64,000 nucleotides of DNA, taken from assembly GCF_003254395.2 (NCBI RefSeq), contig NC_037652.1, positions 2,195,001 to 2,259,000 of the forward strand, written 5' to 3'. Each line of letters opens with the position of its first letter. The stretch's first letter is position 1. A program made the position numbers and the translations under genes. The stretch comes from Apis mellifera. Its lineage: Eukaryota > Arthropoda > Insecta > Hymenoptera > Apidae. The notes beneath the pieces are model-generated. The model saw only the letters and a list, made by a program, of their open reading frames with translations, was not told the origin of the DNA and did no database searches. Below, in pieces: positions 50,201 through 61,900 of the stretch.

Positions 50201-51390
50201 TTTATCAATGACGTATTCTCAAAGTGATCGTCTTATGACGCATAGTTAATTTGTTGTTATCCGATGGAAACTAATTCAGTGCAATGACACCATCTGCGTG
50301 TCGATAAGTTTATTTTATATTTTCTGTTTATTCTCTTGATGTATAACAGAAAATAGTAGCATATTAAGTTAATTTTATTAGAAGATCTAGTAAATTTATT
50401 CTTATAAAATTAATATATAATTCGTTATTAATATCATTATTGCAAAAGTAATCATCGTTGGAAGATGAAAATATTTTTCTTATGCACTGATATTGATTTG
50501 CTTCGAAACAATTTTTAAAACGATTTCTTGTTAATTAATTTTGAAAATGCTAGTTAATAGTAGAAGAAAGATTGATAATGTAAAAATTTCAATTTATTTT
50601 TTTTGTCAATTTGTTTTCATGAAAGGAAATATTTATTTACATAAATATTTAATAAAATTTATGAATATATTTACATTTATTAATAAAATCTATTGTATTA
50701 TTATATCATTGTAAGTTAAATATTTACATAATTTATGAAAAATAGAAATATATAATCATTTTTGTATATAACACAACATAAATAAATAGAAATACATTTT
50801 GAGGCATTCTAAATGTAATATATATAATGAAAAAAAAACAAATTTATTTAACTAATATGAATTATAACATTGGGTATTAATATATTTATAGAAGAATCGA
50901 TTTTAAAGATATACAAACTCAAAAATTGGTACATAAGAATGTCAATTGAGCCTGACTTATTAAATTAGAACCAATTAAAATTAAATAAAGCAAGATTATA
51001 GTATGAAAAATATAACTTAACACAAATCTGCATTGCTCATAATTTAATAAATAATTATCAATTGACAATTTTTGTATAATATAATATTTTGTATAATATC
51101 TTATGATTGAAATTCTGAACAAAATTCATTTTTGTTATGAAAAATGTTAAATTATGCTAAAATAAATAAATGATGATTTTTATTAATAAAAATAACAATT
51201 CTTTGAGAGATATAGATTAGGAATCACTCTAATTAACTTCAACCTATTAATAAATTTATTACATTTCTGTTTTCAGATCCTCCAAAACGATCAACTGATG
51301 AAAGGAAACGGTTCACAGGACCAAACGGACGGTGAACGTTTCGCGTTAAATCAATCACCGAACAGTTCAAAGAAATCTTGTTCCTGCTGA
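35702..51390 (+). CDS. Rab32: Rab32/Rab38-family small GTPase, long form (671 residues)
   Basis: Rab32 cycles between GDP and GTP on membranes of lysosome-related organelles, mitochondria and autophagic structures. In flies the orthologue lightoid is needed for eye pigment granules. Seen: six exons (35702-36041, 38289-38729, 41722-42287, 48534-48762, 49379-49704, 51277-51390) total 2016 bases, all phases agree, and there is no internal stop. Residues 1-449 are a disordered Ser/Thr, Lys and Glu-rich extension with polybasic clusters. The GTPase core follows: P-loop GELGAGKTS, switch I TIGVDFALK (typical of Rab32/38), WDIAGQERFGNMTRVYYKEA, NKCD, ETSAKENINIEEAARF, and the C-terminus KKSCSC with a CXC prenylation motif. 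Vertebrate Rab32 is about 225 residues, so the extension is the odd part. Core identity is very secure. The extension is secure by phase and length but unverified by transcript. Confidence 0.82.
36042..38288 (+). other. Rab32: Rab32 intron 1
   Basis: 2.2 kb. The first part (to about 36700) is C-poor and G-rich; the last part (37500-38160) is nearly free of G (37561-37620: 14 C, 2 G). It ends in a long CT tract (38249-38279) that serves as a polypyrimidine tract. No coding content. Confidence 0.7.
38249..38279. repeat. (CT)n tract before the exon 2 acceptor
   Basis: About 15 CT repeats with one TTT interruption, running to CGCGTGACAG, the exon 2 acceptor. A second CT-rich run (about 38739-38780) follows the exon on the other side. 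Confidence 0.9.
38289..38729 (+). CDS. Rab32: Rab32 long-form exon 2
   Basis: Residues 114-260. Acidic start (QSPVEEEDD), a run of six Lys at about 138-143, then SLVRKLSLNKFRLS, which looks like a basic amphipathic or phosphorylation segment. Ser/Gln-rich and charged sequence follows, and then VTVVQSKSPSFTIRSFNLTS. Two donors 9 bases apart are both usable in phase 1: ACGA|GTGAGC at 38720/38721 and CACG|GTGAGC at 38729/38730. The total is 671 codons with the distal donor and 668 with the proximal one. Confidence 0.75.
38730..41721 (+). other. Rab32: Rab32 intron 2
   Basis: 3 kb. CT-rich at the start, then a C-poor degenerate repeat to about 39520, AT-rich middle, and a G-poor 3' part from about 40560. 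The acceptor is GCATGCGCAG|ATTCC. No coding content. Confidence 0.7.
38880..39520. repeat. Degenerate C-poor tandem array
   Basis: At least a dozen diverged copies of a unit of roughly 35-45 bases resembling TCTAATTGATGATTTGAAAT plus TTTCAATTATA. Located just inside intron 2 of the Rab32 long form. Confidence 0.6.
41722..42287 (+). CDS. Rab32: Rab32 long-form exon 3
   Basis: Residues 261-449. Begins DSEQKSPRPEARCSS. A basic helix-prone segment (VREVRRKLSLLEEKRAIFQR, about residues 318-337) may form a coiled coil. An acidic stretch (SQDSDSGETV), KKKKKARHISVKKF and a well-ordered looking block FDTFSTFEGTFDEETGIGYL follow. The tail contains ESYERQRDNYVANMGPMM. The frame ends exactly at AGC ATG|GTGAGG, phase 0, matching the GTPase exon. 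An alternative donor AAG|GTCAGC lies at 42269/42270 but leaves the same phase. Confidence 0.78.
42288..43959 (+). other. Rab32: Rab32 intron 3, first part
   Basis: G-biased at first (after 42300), then AT-rich. Composition shifts to C-biased from about 43860. No exon recognised. Confidence 0.6.
43960..44240 (+). promoter_or_regulatory. GC-richer island: candidate promoter or leader exon
   Basis: CpG-bearing block (ATAGCGCGTAGCGCGTTCTG at about 43993-44012, CTACTACGCCGAGAAGCC near 44140). C-biased before (43861-43920: 15 C, 7 G) and G-biased after (44341-44400: 10 G, 3 C). No frame or splice pattern convinces me. It lies about 2.9 kb before the short-form start exon. Confidence 0.3.
44270..44860. 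repeat. Degenerate C-depleted tandem array
   Basis: Diverged units of about 30-40 bases built on GGAATTTTAAATTAGATTAG and AAATTGGAATAGAGAGAATT, with almost no C on the + strand. It starts right after the 44-kb GC island. Confidence 0.6.
44861..46899 (+). other. Gene-free AT-rich stretch (intron of long form)
   Basis: Low-complexity AT-rich DNA. A slightly GC-richer patch at 46190-46290 has an open + frame, but no domain or start context. Nothing else seen. Confidence 0.5.
46900..47092 (+). promoter_or_regulatory. Rab32: Promoter / 5' leader of the short Rab32 forms
   Basis: GC-richer, CpG-containing leader (CTCGTCGGTGAATCATTCG, TTCGTCGATCGGTTCAC). No ATG occurs between about 46960 and the start at 47093. 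TCAG initiator-like motifs lie near 47027. No TATA box at a suitable distance. Confidence 0.45.
47093..47182 (+). CDS. Rab32: Alternative first exon of Rab32 (short form)
   Basis: ATG 47093 is the first ATG of the GC-richer leader and has a good context (CAATATGG). Two splice choices both keep phase 0 with the exon at 48534. Donor ATG|GTGGGC at 47095/47096 leaves only Met, giving a 223-residue Rab very close to vertebrate Rab32 length. Donor TGCAAG|GTTGGT at 47182/47183 gives a 30-residue leader (MVGEQRNRKFPRSLNFSDLK...) and a 252-residue protein. The leader is basic and unrecognised. Neither donor is ideal. Confidence 0.55.
47183..48533 (+). other. Rab32: Rab32 intron before the GTPase exons
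   Basis: 1.35 kb AT-rich, ending TTTGTTTGCGCAG|TCG. No other exon seen. Confidence 0.7.
48534..48762 (+). CDS. Rab32: Rab32 GTPase exon A (P-loop, switch I, switch II start)
   Basis: Phase-0 start SSQNNSPNAGLGEKREHLYK, then the P-loop GELGAGKTS, IIKRYVHQFFSQHYRATIGV covering switch I, VDFALKVLNW, and LQLWDIAG ending in phase 1 at donor GCAG|GTTTGT. The Ile in WDIAGQ replaces the Thr of most Rabs, a hallmark of the Rab32/38 group. Confidence 0.93.
48763..49378 (+). other. Rab32: Rab32 intron inside the switch II coding region
   Basis: 616 bases, AT-rich, splits the Gly codon of the DIAGQ motif. Nothing else seen. Confidence 0.8.
49379..49704 (+). CDS. Rab32: Rab32 GTPase exon B
   Basis: Starts by completing Gly, then QERFGNMTRVYYKEAVGAF, the N/TKxD guanine motif as NKCD, and ETSAKENINIEEAARFLVNK. 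It ends at a strong donor AAA|GTGAGT in phase 0. Near-identical blocks occur in vertebrate Rab32. Confidence 0.95.
49705..51276 (+). other. Rab32: Rab32 last intron
   Basis: 1.57 kb. A CpG-richer patch at 50100-50290 has no splice-compatible frame and may be regulatory. Ends TTTTCAG|ATC. Confidence 0.7.
51277..51390 (+). CDS. Rab32: Rab32 terminal exon (hypervariable tail and prenylation motif)
   Basis: 37 codons and TGA. ILQNDQLMKGNGSQDQ leads into a polar linker and the C-terminal KKSCSC. The CXC ending is the usual double geranylgeranylation site. Confidence 0.92.
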   Translation: MLQNDQLMKGNGSQDQTDGERFALNQSPNSSKKSCSC

Positions 51391-51960
51391 CGAATCCGTA
51401 ACTTACCGATAGCAGGATCATCGGATCCGTTATCGTTGTCCTGCCATCACCGTATAGCCATCGGTGCCATGACACGAAAATACCATTTCGATTGCTCCAT
51501 GTCAACCGTCATCGTTGTCGTTGGATTTCATTTCGATCATGTAATCAACGTCCCATTCGTGAAACATACCTTAATGGCGAGTATTTCATCGACCATGGTC
51601 ATATTTCGTGGGATGTCGATGATTCTTCGTCGTTGGATGAAAACTAATGATAAATCGCGTGTAGTTCTTCCACTTGACCTTTGTACATATATACAAGCAT
51701 TTGTTGCGGGATAAAAGTAACATTGGTGGAAGTGGAGCTTGGAATGCTGAGGAATAGTATATTTAGCAGTTTGAATTATTAATTTTGAATTTTGTTATAT
51801 TTGAGTTATTGTTGAGTTTGTAATTATTAATTTTAAATTTTATTTGAATAAGAATGATTGTACAGAGTGTTATAGTAATTTTAATTCAATCTGGAAAAGT
51901 GTGATTCTATATATCCAAAAATATATGAAAAATGTAGAATATATTTTTATTAAAGATCTC
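51391..51960 (+). other. Rab32: Rab32 3' UTR
   Basis: The first 330 bases stay GC-richer than intergenic DNA, including an open + frame with no domain. An ATTAAA hexamer at 51949-51954 is a plausible poly(A) signal, and AATAAA at 52771-52776 would be a distal one. Confidence 0.5.
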
Positions 51961-54900
51961 TTTTGAAAGAAAATTTATTTTGGAAACTTATGTACATGTG
52001 AATTTAATTAAATCCGAATTGGTCATTGACAGGAGGTTATTCTAATACATAAAAATAATTATTAATGTAAGAACATTTTTTTCATTTCAAATATTTTCAA
52101 GAAAATCGAACTTATTTACATATAAATTATATTATATATAAAATGGAAAAAATTTCATATGAAAAATTTTATTATTTATTTATAATATATTTTTATATAT
52201 AGAATCACTTTTTTCTTGGTTGTATTATACGTTGTGTTACATTCTGTGAACTTATTTATTTTTATCATATCATATTGAAAATGTACATATAATACTTACT
52301 GTCATTATATAATTAGTAATTCTGTATGGTAATGGTAAGTTAATAGTGTTGTTTATGAATATTTCAAATTATTTAAATAGAATATAATTATTTTTATTCA
52401 GTTTAATTATAGATTAAGTATAATACATATCTAGAAAATTTTATTTGAAAAATTGAAAAAAGTAAATTGAAAATTTATAATGGATTTTTCTTATATTCTA
52501 AATTAAGTATTTAGATTATAAAATTAAATTTTAGAAAAGAATCATTTTTATTTTCCACTTCTTAATTTTAAACTATTCTTTTTTTATATATTTTATTTAA
52601 AATTCTTTTTATATCTTCTATATTCATTTGTATTTTTAATTTGTTATATTGATATCATTTTTAATAATCATTTTTTCTTCTATATTCTAAAAATGAAATA
52701 ATTTTAATTTTTGAACAAATTGATCTCAGCATTCTTAGCTTACAATTTTATATTTAAACTTCCACCTGAAAATAAATGAAAGTGATAAGAAGATTGTAAA
52801 GCAACGAATGACGATGAAAGTTCGAAAGCTGAAAACTTTTATTGGCAATTTTATTGTTAAATATTGATCGAAATCAAGTACTGCTTACTAAGACTCTTGC
52901 CTTTGTTAATACGAGATTGCTGCGACGAATAATCGATATAGTATATCTATCACTAATAAAAGAACGCTATTCAATGGAAAATGGAATTGAGAAATTATAT
53001 TATAAGATTAATATAATATATGATATAATAATATAAAAAAATATAAATTAAGAAACTCGCTCAGTGAAAATGTACAAAATAATTTTTTCTGAAAATGATA
53101 TAAATTCAGAAAATGAGAGAAAATTTTATTATATTTTCCATATACAATAATATAATACATTTCTATATTTGAAAGATGCGTTTTTATTAGAGATGGATCT
53201 AAATCTAATTTTTAAGTTTATTTTATTTTCGAATATATTTACAAAATGCAAAATGTTTATTATTTTATTTCTTCTTTTTCTCGGATAAAAATCGAAAAAT
53301 TAAAAGTTTAACGATTGTAATTTCTAAATTCTTAATAAATCAATGATTAAAATTTTTAATAAACCAATAATAATATTTTTAATTTGTAAAAAATTAAATA
53401 AAAATATTAAATTTCTTGAATTTCGATGATTTGAAATTTCAAGTGTTCCCATTCCTAATCTTAACAATTTTAAAAGTCAATACGATTCCATAGTCCAATT
53501 GAATAGTAATTTTTAAAAAACCTGTGAATACATTCCTGCTCGAATATTGCGATTCTTTGATATTAGAAGCGAACATTACGAGAAATTGAATTCTACGTTT
53601 CATTATTGCTGTACAGTATTGAACGTGAAAATTTCATCTGAAAGGAAAATAGAAAAGGCTATCATGAAAGTAAGCTATCATTAGCTTAGAAAAAAAAAAA
53701 GAGTTAGAAAAACATTGAAAGAATTTGAGGGGTGGAAAAAGAACTATTAAAGAAAAGAAATACAAAATTATAAAAATTGAAAGAAATCAAGAAATAATGA
53801 TATTTTTATAATATATTTAATTCATAAATTTTCTTATTAAATTTCTTAATTGAATTTATGAAAAATTAAATTTATATTAAATGAAAGAAAAAATATTAAC
53901 GTTTGGAAATGAAAACTAAGATAAATTTTATTGAAATCTAGTCTTAATTTCTACCCCTTAATCGACAAAGATTATGCTAATATAATATAACAAATAAATT
54001 AATTCCAGCCATTTTTATATCGATTTTAATTCTTAAGTTATATTAGTTTTTTAATAAGAAAATGAATTCTTATTTCATGTAATTAATAATAATTAATATT
54101 AATTAATAATGATAGAATCAATGAATTATTCTTATTAATTTCGTAAATAAAATTATGAAGTCAATAGTTAAAAAAATATTCTTTTTTTTTTGTTTTTTAA
54201 CTCGCGAAAAACTCTATGGATATGATTGTCATTTATTTTAACATTAGAAATACTAAATTTTTGTTAGTAGTAAGTAAGAATATCTAGCAGAAAAGTTTTA
54301 ATTTTGTCAAAATTTCTTTTTTAAATTTTAGATAATTAAAGAATTTCATTAATTAAAAAATTATAAAATTATTAATTTTAATTTTCAAGAACAAAGTATG
54401 ATAATATAATTATTAAAAATTTATCTTGAAATCTGTGTTTTTTAAACCTGTCTTTTCTTTTCTTTTGAAAAATATAATATTTTAAAAATAAAAAAACTCT
54501 TCAATTAATTTCCCTCAGAAATTTTCAATTTTAGATTTATAGTTTCAGAGTAATTATGATAAATATATGACAATCAATCCAAATTAAATTTTTTTACAAT
54601 AAGATAGAAAATATATAATTTAAATTTGTATGTTTAAACTTTATATAAATGAAAGGTAAACAATTTTTAATTTTTTCTTGAATAAAAAACGATAAACTTC
54701 TCAATTTTACTTTATAATAATTATTTATGATAATTGAATATATCTTTTACCTATATTAATTGTAAATATTATTGATTTTGAAAAATAATTTAAAAAACAT
54801 TTTAGTATCGTTACTAGATCAAAATGGATTGACTAGTATTTCTAGTGTTAACCAAATTGAAAAGATAATTGATAAAATAATTGATTATCATTCGTTATAA

Positions 54901-57900
54901 TAAGTCTAATATACATAATTGAATTTTAATCTGTCCATAAATAAATTATATTTCACGTTAAAAATATGATTATTATGCCTGAAAAATCATTCATTTTCTA
55001 ATGTATCGATAATAAATAATGTTTTTTATACGAATTATAATTAATATATGTCTAAAAATATATGTATTTAACAAGAAAAACGAAAATCATACGTCTCTGC
55101 ATTGTTTTTTTATCGTTTTCTTCTTTTTCTATTTTTAATTAAAAATAGAAAAATCTTTTTTTTTTTAATTGAAAATATTTTGTTCATAGGTATTATATAT
55201 AGAAATTATATTTATATAAGTAGCATGTTTTATATATATATAATTTATAAAGGAAAGTGATTGAAATTTAATAGAATTATTTGTTGTAAAGCATTATTTT
55301 TCTTGGTTTCCTTCATTTTTTGTTTGTTTTTAATTTTTTAAATTATTTTTAAAATTAATTTGTTTGTGAGAAAATATATTTAATTATTATAATATTGAAA
55401 AAATTTCATATTTTTAATAATTTTCTTATCTTATTATTTTTACATTCTATAATATCACAATTTTTTTTTAGGATAATTGAAGATTTTGTGACGAAGATGA
55501 TAAGAAGACAAATTTTTTATTATTAAATTTAATATATATATATATTAAAAAATATTGACTATCATTAGAGTATTAGAATGAATACTACATTAACATTATA
55601 AAAAATATTTCCTAATATAATAATTTCTTTGCTATAAGTGATTTAGTACATTTTTATATTTTTAAATATACTGTATCTTTCTATGCATTAAAAAATACAT
55701 GCTTCTTGTTAAAAAAAGAATTTGATTTTTATATGATTTTTACCTATCTATTTACAATATAGAAAATACAGATATATAAATTATATTAGAATTTTTTTTG
55801 AAAATATTGAATATTTATTTAAAATATTTTCTTTGCTATAAAGAAGAAAAATGAATTATAGATAAAAATGATAATATCAGGTGAAAACATCATTTTATTA
55901 TTCTATGTATTTAAAGAAAAATTATTATTAATAAATATTAACAATAAATATAGTAATATTATTTTACTTGCTATAAATATTAATTATCAGTCAATGTGTG
56001 TGTTTGTAATATATATGAAACAATACAATTAATATATGAATGTAATTGGTAAATGGTTAATTATGAAAGCACACGTATAAAAATTTAACGATACAATTTG
56101 ATATTAAAAAATTGTTTGCATAAATTCAAAAATTGAAATCGATCACGTTTATGTAAAAAGTTATTCGAAATAAAAAAAAAAATTTATAATATATTTCAAA
56201 ATCATTAAAATCGATGAGGAATCAATTAGTCGATATATTAAAAATTCCAAATAAATAATTGAGTTCTTTATCTTACGATAAATTAAAAATTAACAAACAA
56301 ATCGAAATTTTTTTCACAACAAATAACAAATAAAATTCAATTCTATCGATTATAATTAAATATTCGAACAGAATCTCATTTTACAATGAATCAAATATTT
56401 CATTTCATATTAATTTCATTGATTGAATAATAATTAAACAGACAAATGAAAACTATATTTTTAAAATAAATAAAAAAATTAATTTCTCGACAAAATTTAA
56501 AAGGAAATAGAAGAAAAATTCTTGAAAAAGAATTTTTATGCCATTCGTCAAAAGAATTCATTTCGAGAAATTTTAACGAATAAGGATTCACTTCGTTCAG
56601 GATTGATTCCCATCAGCTTCGTGCTATGAGCTTGTTCCTTAGACCATTCATTCGCGATTTCATAGTCATCGCGCGTGTAATCGTTGTTACGTAAATGGTA
56701 CTCACGACTCGACATTCTTTTTCACGTGTTCACTGTACCGACACTTTTTAATGCGGTGCTTCTCAAATCTGATTCTTTAAATTAGACAATTAACCTGAAA
56801 TTTTTTTTTTATTTTCATCAAATTGTCTCATTGTTAATTGAACATAATTTATTTAAATTAAAAATCATTGTAAATAATTTCAATTGGAAAAAAAATATAG
56901 AAAATATAATTTATGTAAAAATTTTAATTTATCAGAATTACGTATTTTTTTAAACTTATATAGAAATAAAATAATGATAATAATAATAAATATGTAATAG
57001 AAATTTTAATCTAATAATTTTTCTTATTTTAACTTTCTAACTTTTTTTTTTTTAATAACTAACGTGAAAATTTATACTTTCATTATTAATTATGAAAATA
57101 AAAATAAATTTTACGTGAAAATTACAATCTAATAATTTTTAATAACTTTATTCATTTTTTATTTATAATTCCTATAGAATAATATTAATATTAATTAATT
57201 TTGATCTGATAATTAAATTATATCTTGATAAATAAGTGATGAATTTTACATTGACTTCTGGACATGTTAATTACGTAATGTGATAGATGTTGATGATATG
57301 ATAGGCAATTTAATATTAATAATTAAATAACACAATATAGAATATAATTCGTTATAAGCAAATAGTATTACGATATTTTAATAAATTATTATAACGATTA
57401 TTATTATCATTTAAAAAAAAGAAAAAAATATAAAACAAAATTGAATTGAAAAAATATTCTATTTATAATTTCTATCGATTTTATTTATTATATCCGCTTT
57501 AAACAAATGTTTTGATTTGGAAAAATATCTATTCGTCGAATATGAGAACCACTGAGATGATTCTTTCTTGATTATACGCATATGTTTGACATTTAATGGA
57601 ATTACGTAGGGTACGATAAAACTGTTTTTCATTCTTTTCATGACGACTCGAGAATTCAGTGATTTTTCGCAATTGAATTTCATTCTTTCAAATAAAACTA
57701 AACCTACTTACTTTGAAGTCAAAGTACATTAACAACAGCACAGCAATTTATATTTAATTTATCATAGGATATGCCAAAGAAAAAAAATTTTTAATGAATT
57801 TATGAATATTTTATAAGTATATATATATGTAGCTTCTCAATTCCTTAAGAGGCTAATCATAGTTTGTTCTTCTTTCATTTTGTTTTTTATTAGGCTAATT

Positions 57901-58600
57901 AAAATCTTTATGAAAAGATTATCTTACAAGTAGTATTTACAATGTATGAACCACTCAGAGAAATTATTTAAACTTATCAATTGCATTTTGTAAGGAATTT
58001 TTAATTTGAATGCTAAAATATAGAATTAGTATTTTATTTTTCAGAAAATTAAATTTTCAGATATTAAGTGATAAGGTTTAGGAACTACTTTATTGTTCAC
58101 ATATTAAATAATTAGTTTTATTAAAGTTAATTCTTTAAAATCTTTACAGAAGTGTTTTAGAGAGTTAATTTTTTAAAATTCAAGTAATTAATCTCAGAAA
58201 TCAATTCATTTTCCACAAATAAAATGATTTATCTTAAAAATAATATTTCAAAAATTAAGTAAAATCAGAAAAAATCTTTTTTTTTTTAAAACAATCAATT
58301 TTTTTAGATTATAAATTAGAAATCAATTAACTTTTCAAAAAACAAATACTTAGATCGATTAAATTATAATAGTTAATCTTTCATAAATTAAATATATAAT
58401 TATCTATATAAGTATCTATATCAGTTTAAAATAATAGTTTCTAATTTGATATATTTGATTTAATTTTGATATTTTTGTTTCTGAAATTAAATCATTGCAT
58501 CAAAATACATACAATATATAGTATTACATACAAAATATTACATAAAAATAAAAAAAAAATTAATGAAAAATTATTATAATTATTACAGCAAAATAGCACG
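51961..58600. other. Intergenic AT-rich region between Rab32 and the ABCG gene
   Basis: No convincing gene on either strand. GC-richer patches are small: 52790-52960, 53520-53660 and 56580-56750 (with CATCGCGCGTGTAATCG). The last is the likeliest regulatory element. The rest is low-complexity AT DNA with short A/T runs. Confidence 0.55.
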
Positions 58601-58666
58601 AAATAACGATACAATTGTCTTCAACTTCTTACCTAATCTTTTAATTAGTTTGTTCTCTACCATGTC

Positions 58667-58674
58667 TATATAAA
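58667..58674 (+). promoter_or_regulatory. TATA-box candidate for the ABCG gene
   Basis: TATATAAA, about 185 bases upstream of the start codon, followed by a slightly GC-richer leader. In such AT-rich DNA chance matches are common. Confidence 0.3.
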
Positions 58675-58856
58675 GATACTCTTATTCTGGTTGAGATAGG
58701 GCATGTTTTTATAATGACATTTCATGATAACAATGATAAAACGGCGCCAAATAACCAAGTAGCTAACTTCTAAAATTCGTTCATATTATAATTTTTCATG
58801 AAACAAAATAGTATAAAAATAACATATTTTTATAATTTACGATAATTACCGAAAAG

Positions 58857-58992
58857 ATGGAAGATGCTGGAGATATGATCATTTGGAATAATTTGACAGT
58901 GACCGTTCGTCAGAAACGAGATTTTTTCACAACTATTTACAAAAAATTCCAAAGAAGAGAGTACGAAGAAACTTTGACTATTTTGAAAGGAG
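58857..58992 (+). CDS. ABCG exon 1
   Basis: MEDAGDMIIWNNLTVTVRQK start, with the ABCG-type beta-strand WNNLTVTV; ends TILKGG at donor GGAG|GTAATA, phase 1. The first ATG after a leader with stops in frame. Confidence 0.85.
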
Positions 58993-61900
58993 GTAATATT
59001 AGTTATTAATTTACTTTTTTTAAAAATAAAAACTTTCTATTTGATTGATATAAAAATTTTGTATAATAATATTAGATAATATTATATATTAATTTTTTTA
59101 TTTATTTAAAAATAAAAATTTTCTATTTGATAAAAATTTGATAAAAGTTTTCTTATGGGAAATTTAAAATTACTATTTTGCCAAACTATTTGAATAATAT
59201 ATATATGTGTGGATTTTAGTGTCTGGTTATGCTATGACTGGGAATCTGGTTGCTATAATGGGATCAAGGTATTTAAAAAGTTAATAATTTTTAATAATTT
59301 TTAATCTGATAATTAACTGAAATAAAAAAAAATAAATTACTTTAAAAATGGTTTATTATATTAAAAAATGTATAATTTTGTTTTCCAATCAATTCTAAAA
59401 ATATTATAAATTATTTTTATAATAATTATAATGTTATTTTCCTAAATATAATAAAAATAATAAAGAGTAGAATATTATTTATGATTTAAAAAAATCATAG
59501 AGAGCATTGATATTATTTTCTTTATTTATAGAAAAAATTATCCTATATAAATTTTAATTATAAATATATATCTATTATTATACAAATTTTTATTCCATTA
59601 ATTTCAAAAAAAATTTTTATAAGTTATGATTTTTTATAAATGATTCCAGCTTCCAATCATTTTTTTCAATTTCAATGAATTGAACAAACAGTAGAATTAC
59701 ATTTTAAAATTAATAATTAAAAATTTTAAAATCGAACACAATACATGTATCTCTGGTGGTTCCAGTGGTGCTGGGAAGACGACATTTTTGGCCACTCTAG
59801 CAGGAAGAATCAAATCAACAACTGGTTCGGTAACAATAAATGGTCAAATCATTTCACGGACAATTATGTCTGTAATGTCTGGTTATCTACCTCAATTCGA
59901 CGCTCTGCCAACTTCACTCACAGTGGAAGAACATTTATTATTCTCGGTATTTTAAATTAAATTTTTAATTTTTAATCAAAAATATAATAAAAATTCCTAG
60001 TAATTCAAAGTCAATTTTATTCAATTATAAATGCTTTAAAGATGAATATTGATATAATATTGATATAATTAAAAATATAACAACAATCAGTATTAATTGT
60101 ATTAGTGAATATTACGAATAATAAAAAATAATAAGTAGTGTTAATTACATAATAAATCAATTTATCCATTGAAATTATTGAATATTAATTGAAAATAATG
60201 ACAATTAATTGTCTCAATTTATGATAAAACAAATGATTTATTTTAGTGTGCTTTGAAGACGGATATTAATAGAGTACAAAGGAAATTCTTGTCGATGAAA
60301 TTATTGATGGAATTGAACCTAATCGATTGCAAAGATGTATTGATATCGAATTTGTCTGGTGGACAGAGGAAACGAGTTTCGTTGGCCAGTGAGATGATTA
60401 GTAGGCCAAAGATACTGTTTCTCGACGAGCCAACTACGGGTAAACGAAACTTATGAAAAAAAATATCGATTTGAAACGAAAGAGATAATATTATATAGTT
60501 GTAAAATATTTGATTGTATAATATAATGATTTTTCTAGAAGAATATAATTTAATTATTTTGGAAATATTAAAAAAATCATTTTAATATTATTTTATTATT
60601 ATTAAATTTACGATTTTAATATTTTATTTTAACATATTAAAAAATTATATTATTAATTTGAAGCGAAAATAATAATATTAAGGATGTTTTAATGTTTGGT
60701 TATATTATTATGATGATTTTCTATTTCTTAGGAAAATTTTTAAGATATTAAAGAATATATTTAAGAAGAGTGAAGAAAAAGTAAAATATTGAAAATTTTA
60801 TTTTATATTAAAATGTCTTAGTTTTATTTTTTTATTTTCTTTTTTTAAATTTTTTCTATTAATTTTTTTTTATAATATGAAATTATAATTAACTTCTTTT
60901 ATTTTATTTTATAAAATTTATTGTATTATTGATTGATTTAATTTGTTAATTTATTTATTCAGGCTTAGATAGATTTTCTGCAATGCAAGTGGTTAATGCA
61001 TTGAAAATTATAAGTTCGGAATCTACAGTGTTTTGTACGATTCATCAACCAGGAATGGATATATATAATATTTTTACTCATGTCTTATTGTTATCTGATG
61101 GAAAAACAGGTTATTTTGGATCTTTAAAAGATGCTACAAAATTTTTCTTAAGGTATCTAATTTCTAATTTTTTTTTTTTAATTATAATATAATTAATAAT
61201 TATAAAATTATTACTTTTATTTATTTTTAAAATTATCATTTGAAAATTTATCTATCATAAAGTAATTTTTTAACAAATAATTTTTTATATTAAAAAAATT
61301 ATATATATTGTCATAATAAATAAGTATTATATATTATATTATGATAAAATTTCAATTTTAAGAAATTTCAAACAAATTTTATTTAAACATAGAGATATAT
61401 TGATAATTGATAAAAAAATATTATTCTTTAAAATAAAATACAAGATGAATCATCTAAAATTGGTTTTAAACCATTAATTATTCATTATTTGAAAAAATAT
61501 TAATGACATTAAATTCTGATTTCTCAAGTTTTTACAAGAATTTCATACAATTCTAAATGTCGAAAAAATAATAGTTTAGATTATGAATGTCCAGTTGGCT
61601 TCGACGAATCCGAATACTACGTAAAACTCTTATCTCGAAGAAACCCCATAATGTACGCGACAAATCCCAAGCCTGAGGACACTGGACCCAGTGAACTTAT
61701 CGATAAGATATGTCGAGCATTCTCACGATCTCCTCTCTCGAGGATTCCTGAAATCAAAAACACGAGATACTTTGAAATCGAGCCACAGAGGTGATATGAC
61801 AAAAGATTTCTTTCTTTTTTTTTTTATTTTAGAAAGAATATTAAAAATATTAAAAATGTAAATATTAAAAATTAATCTTCGAACAAATTTAGCAATGGAA

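Noticed and set aside
51436..51714. 92-codon + frame after the Rab32 stop
   Set aside because: Lies in the 3' UTR; no recognisable domain and no reason for translation.
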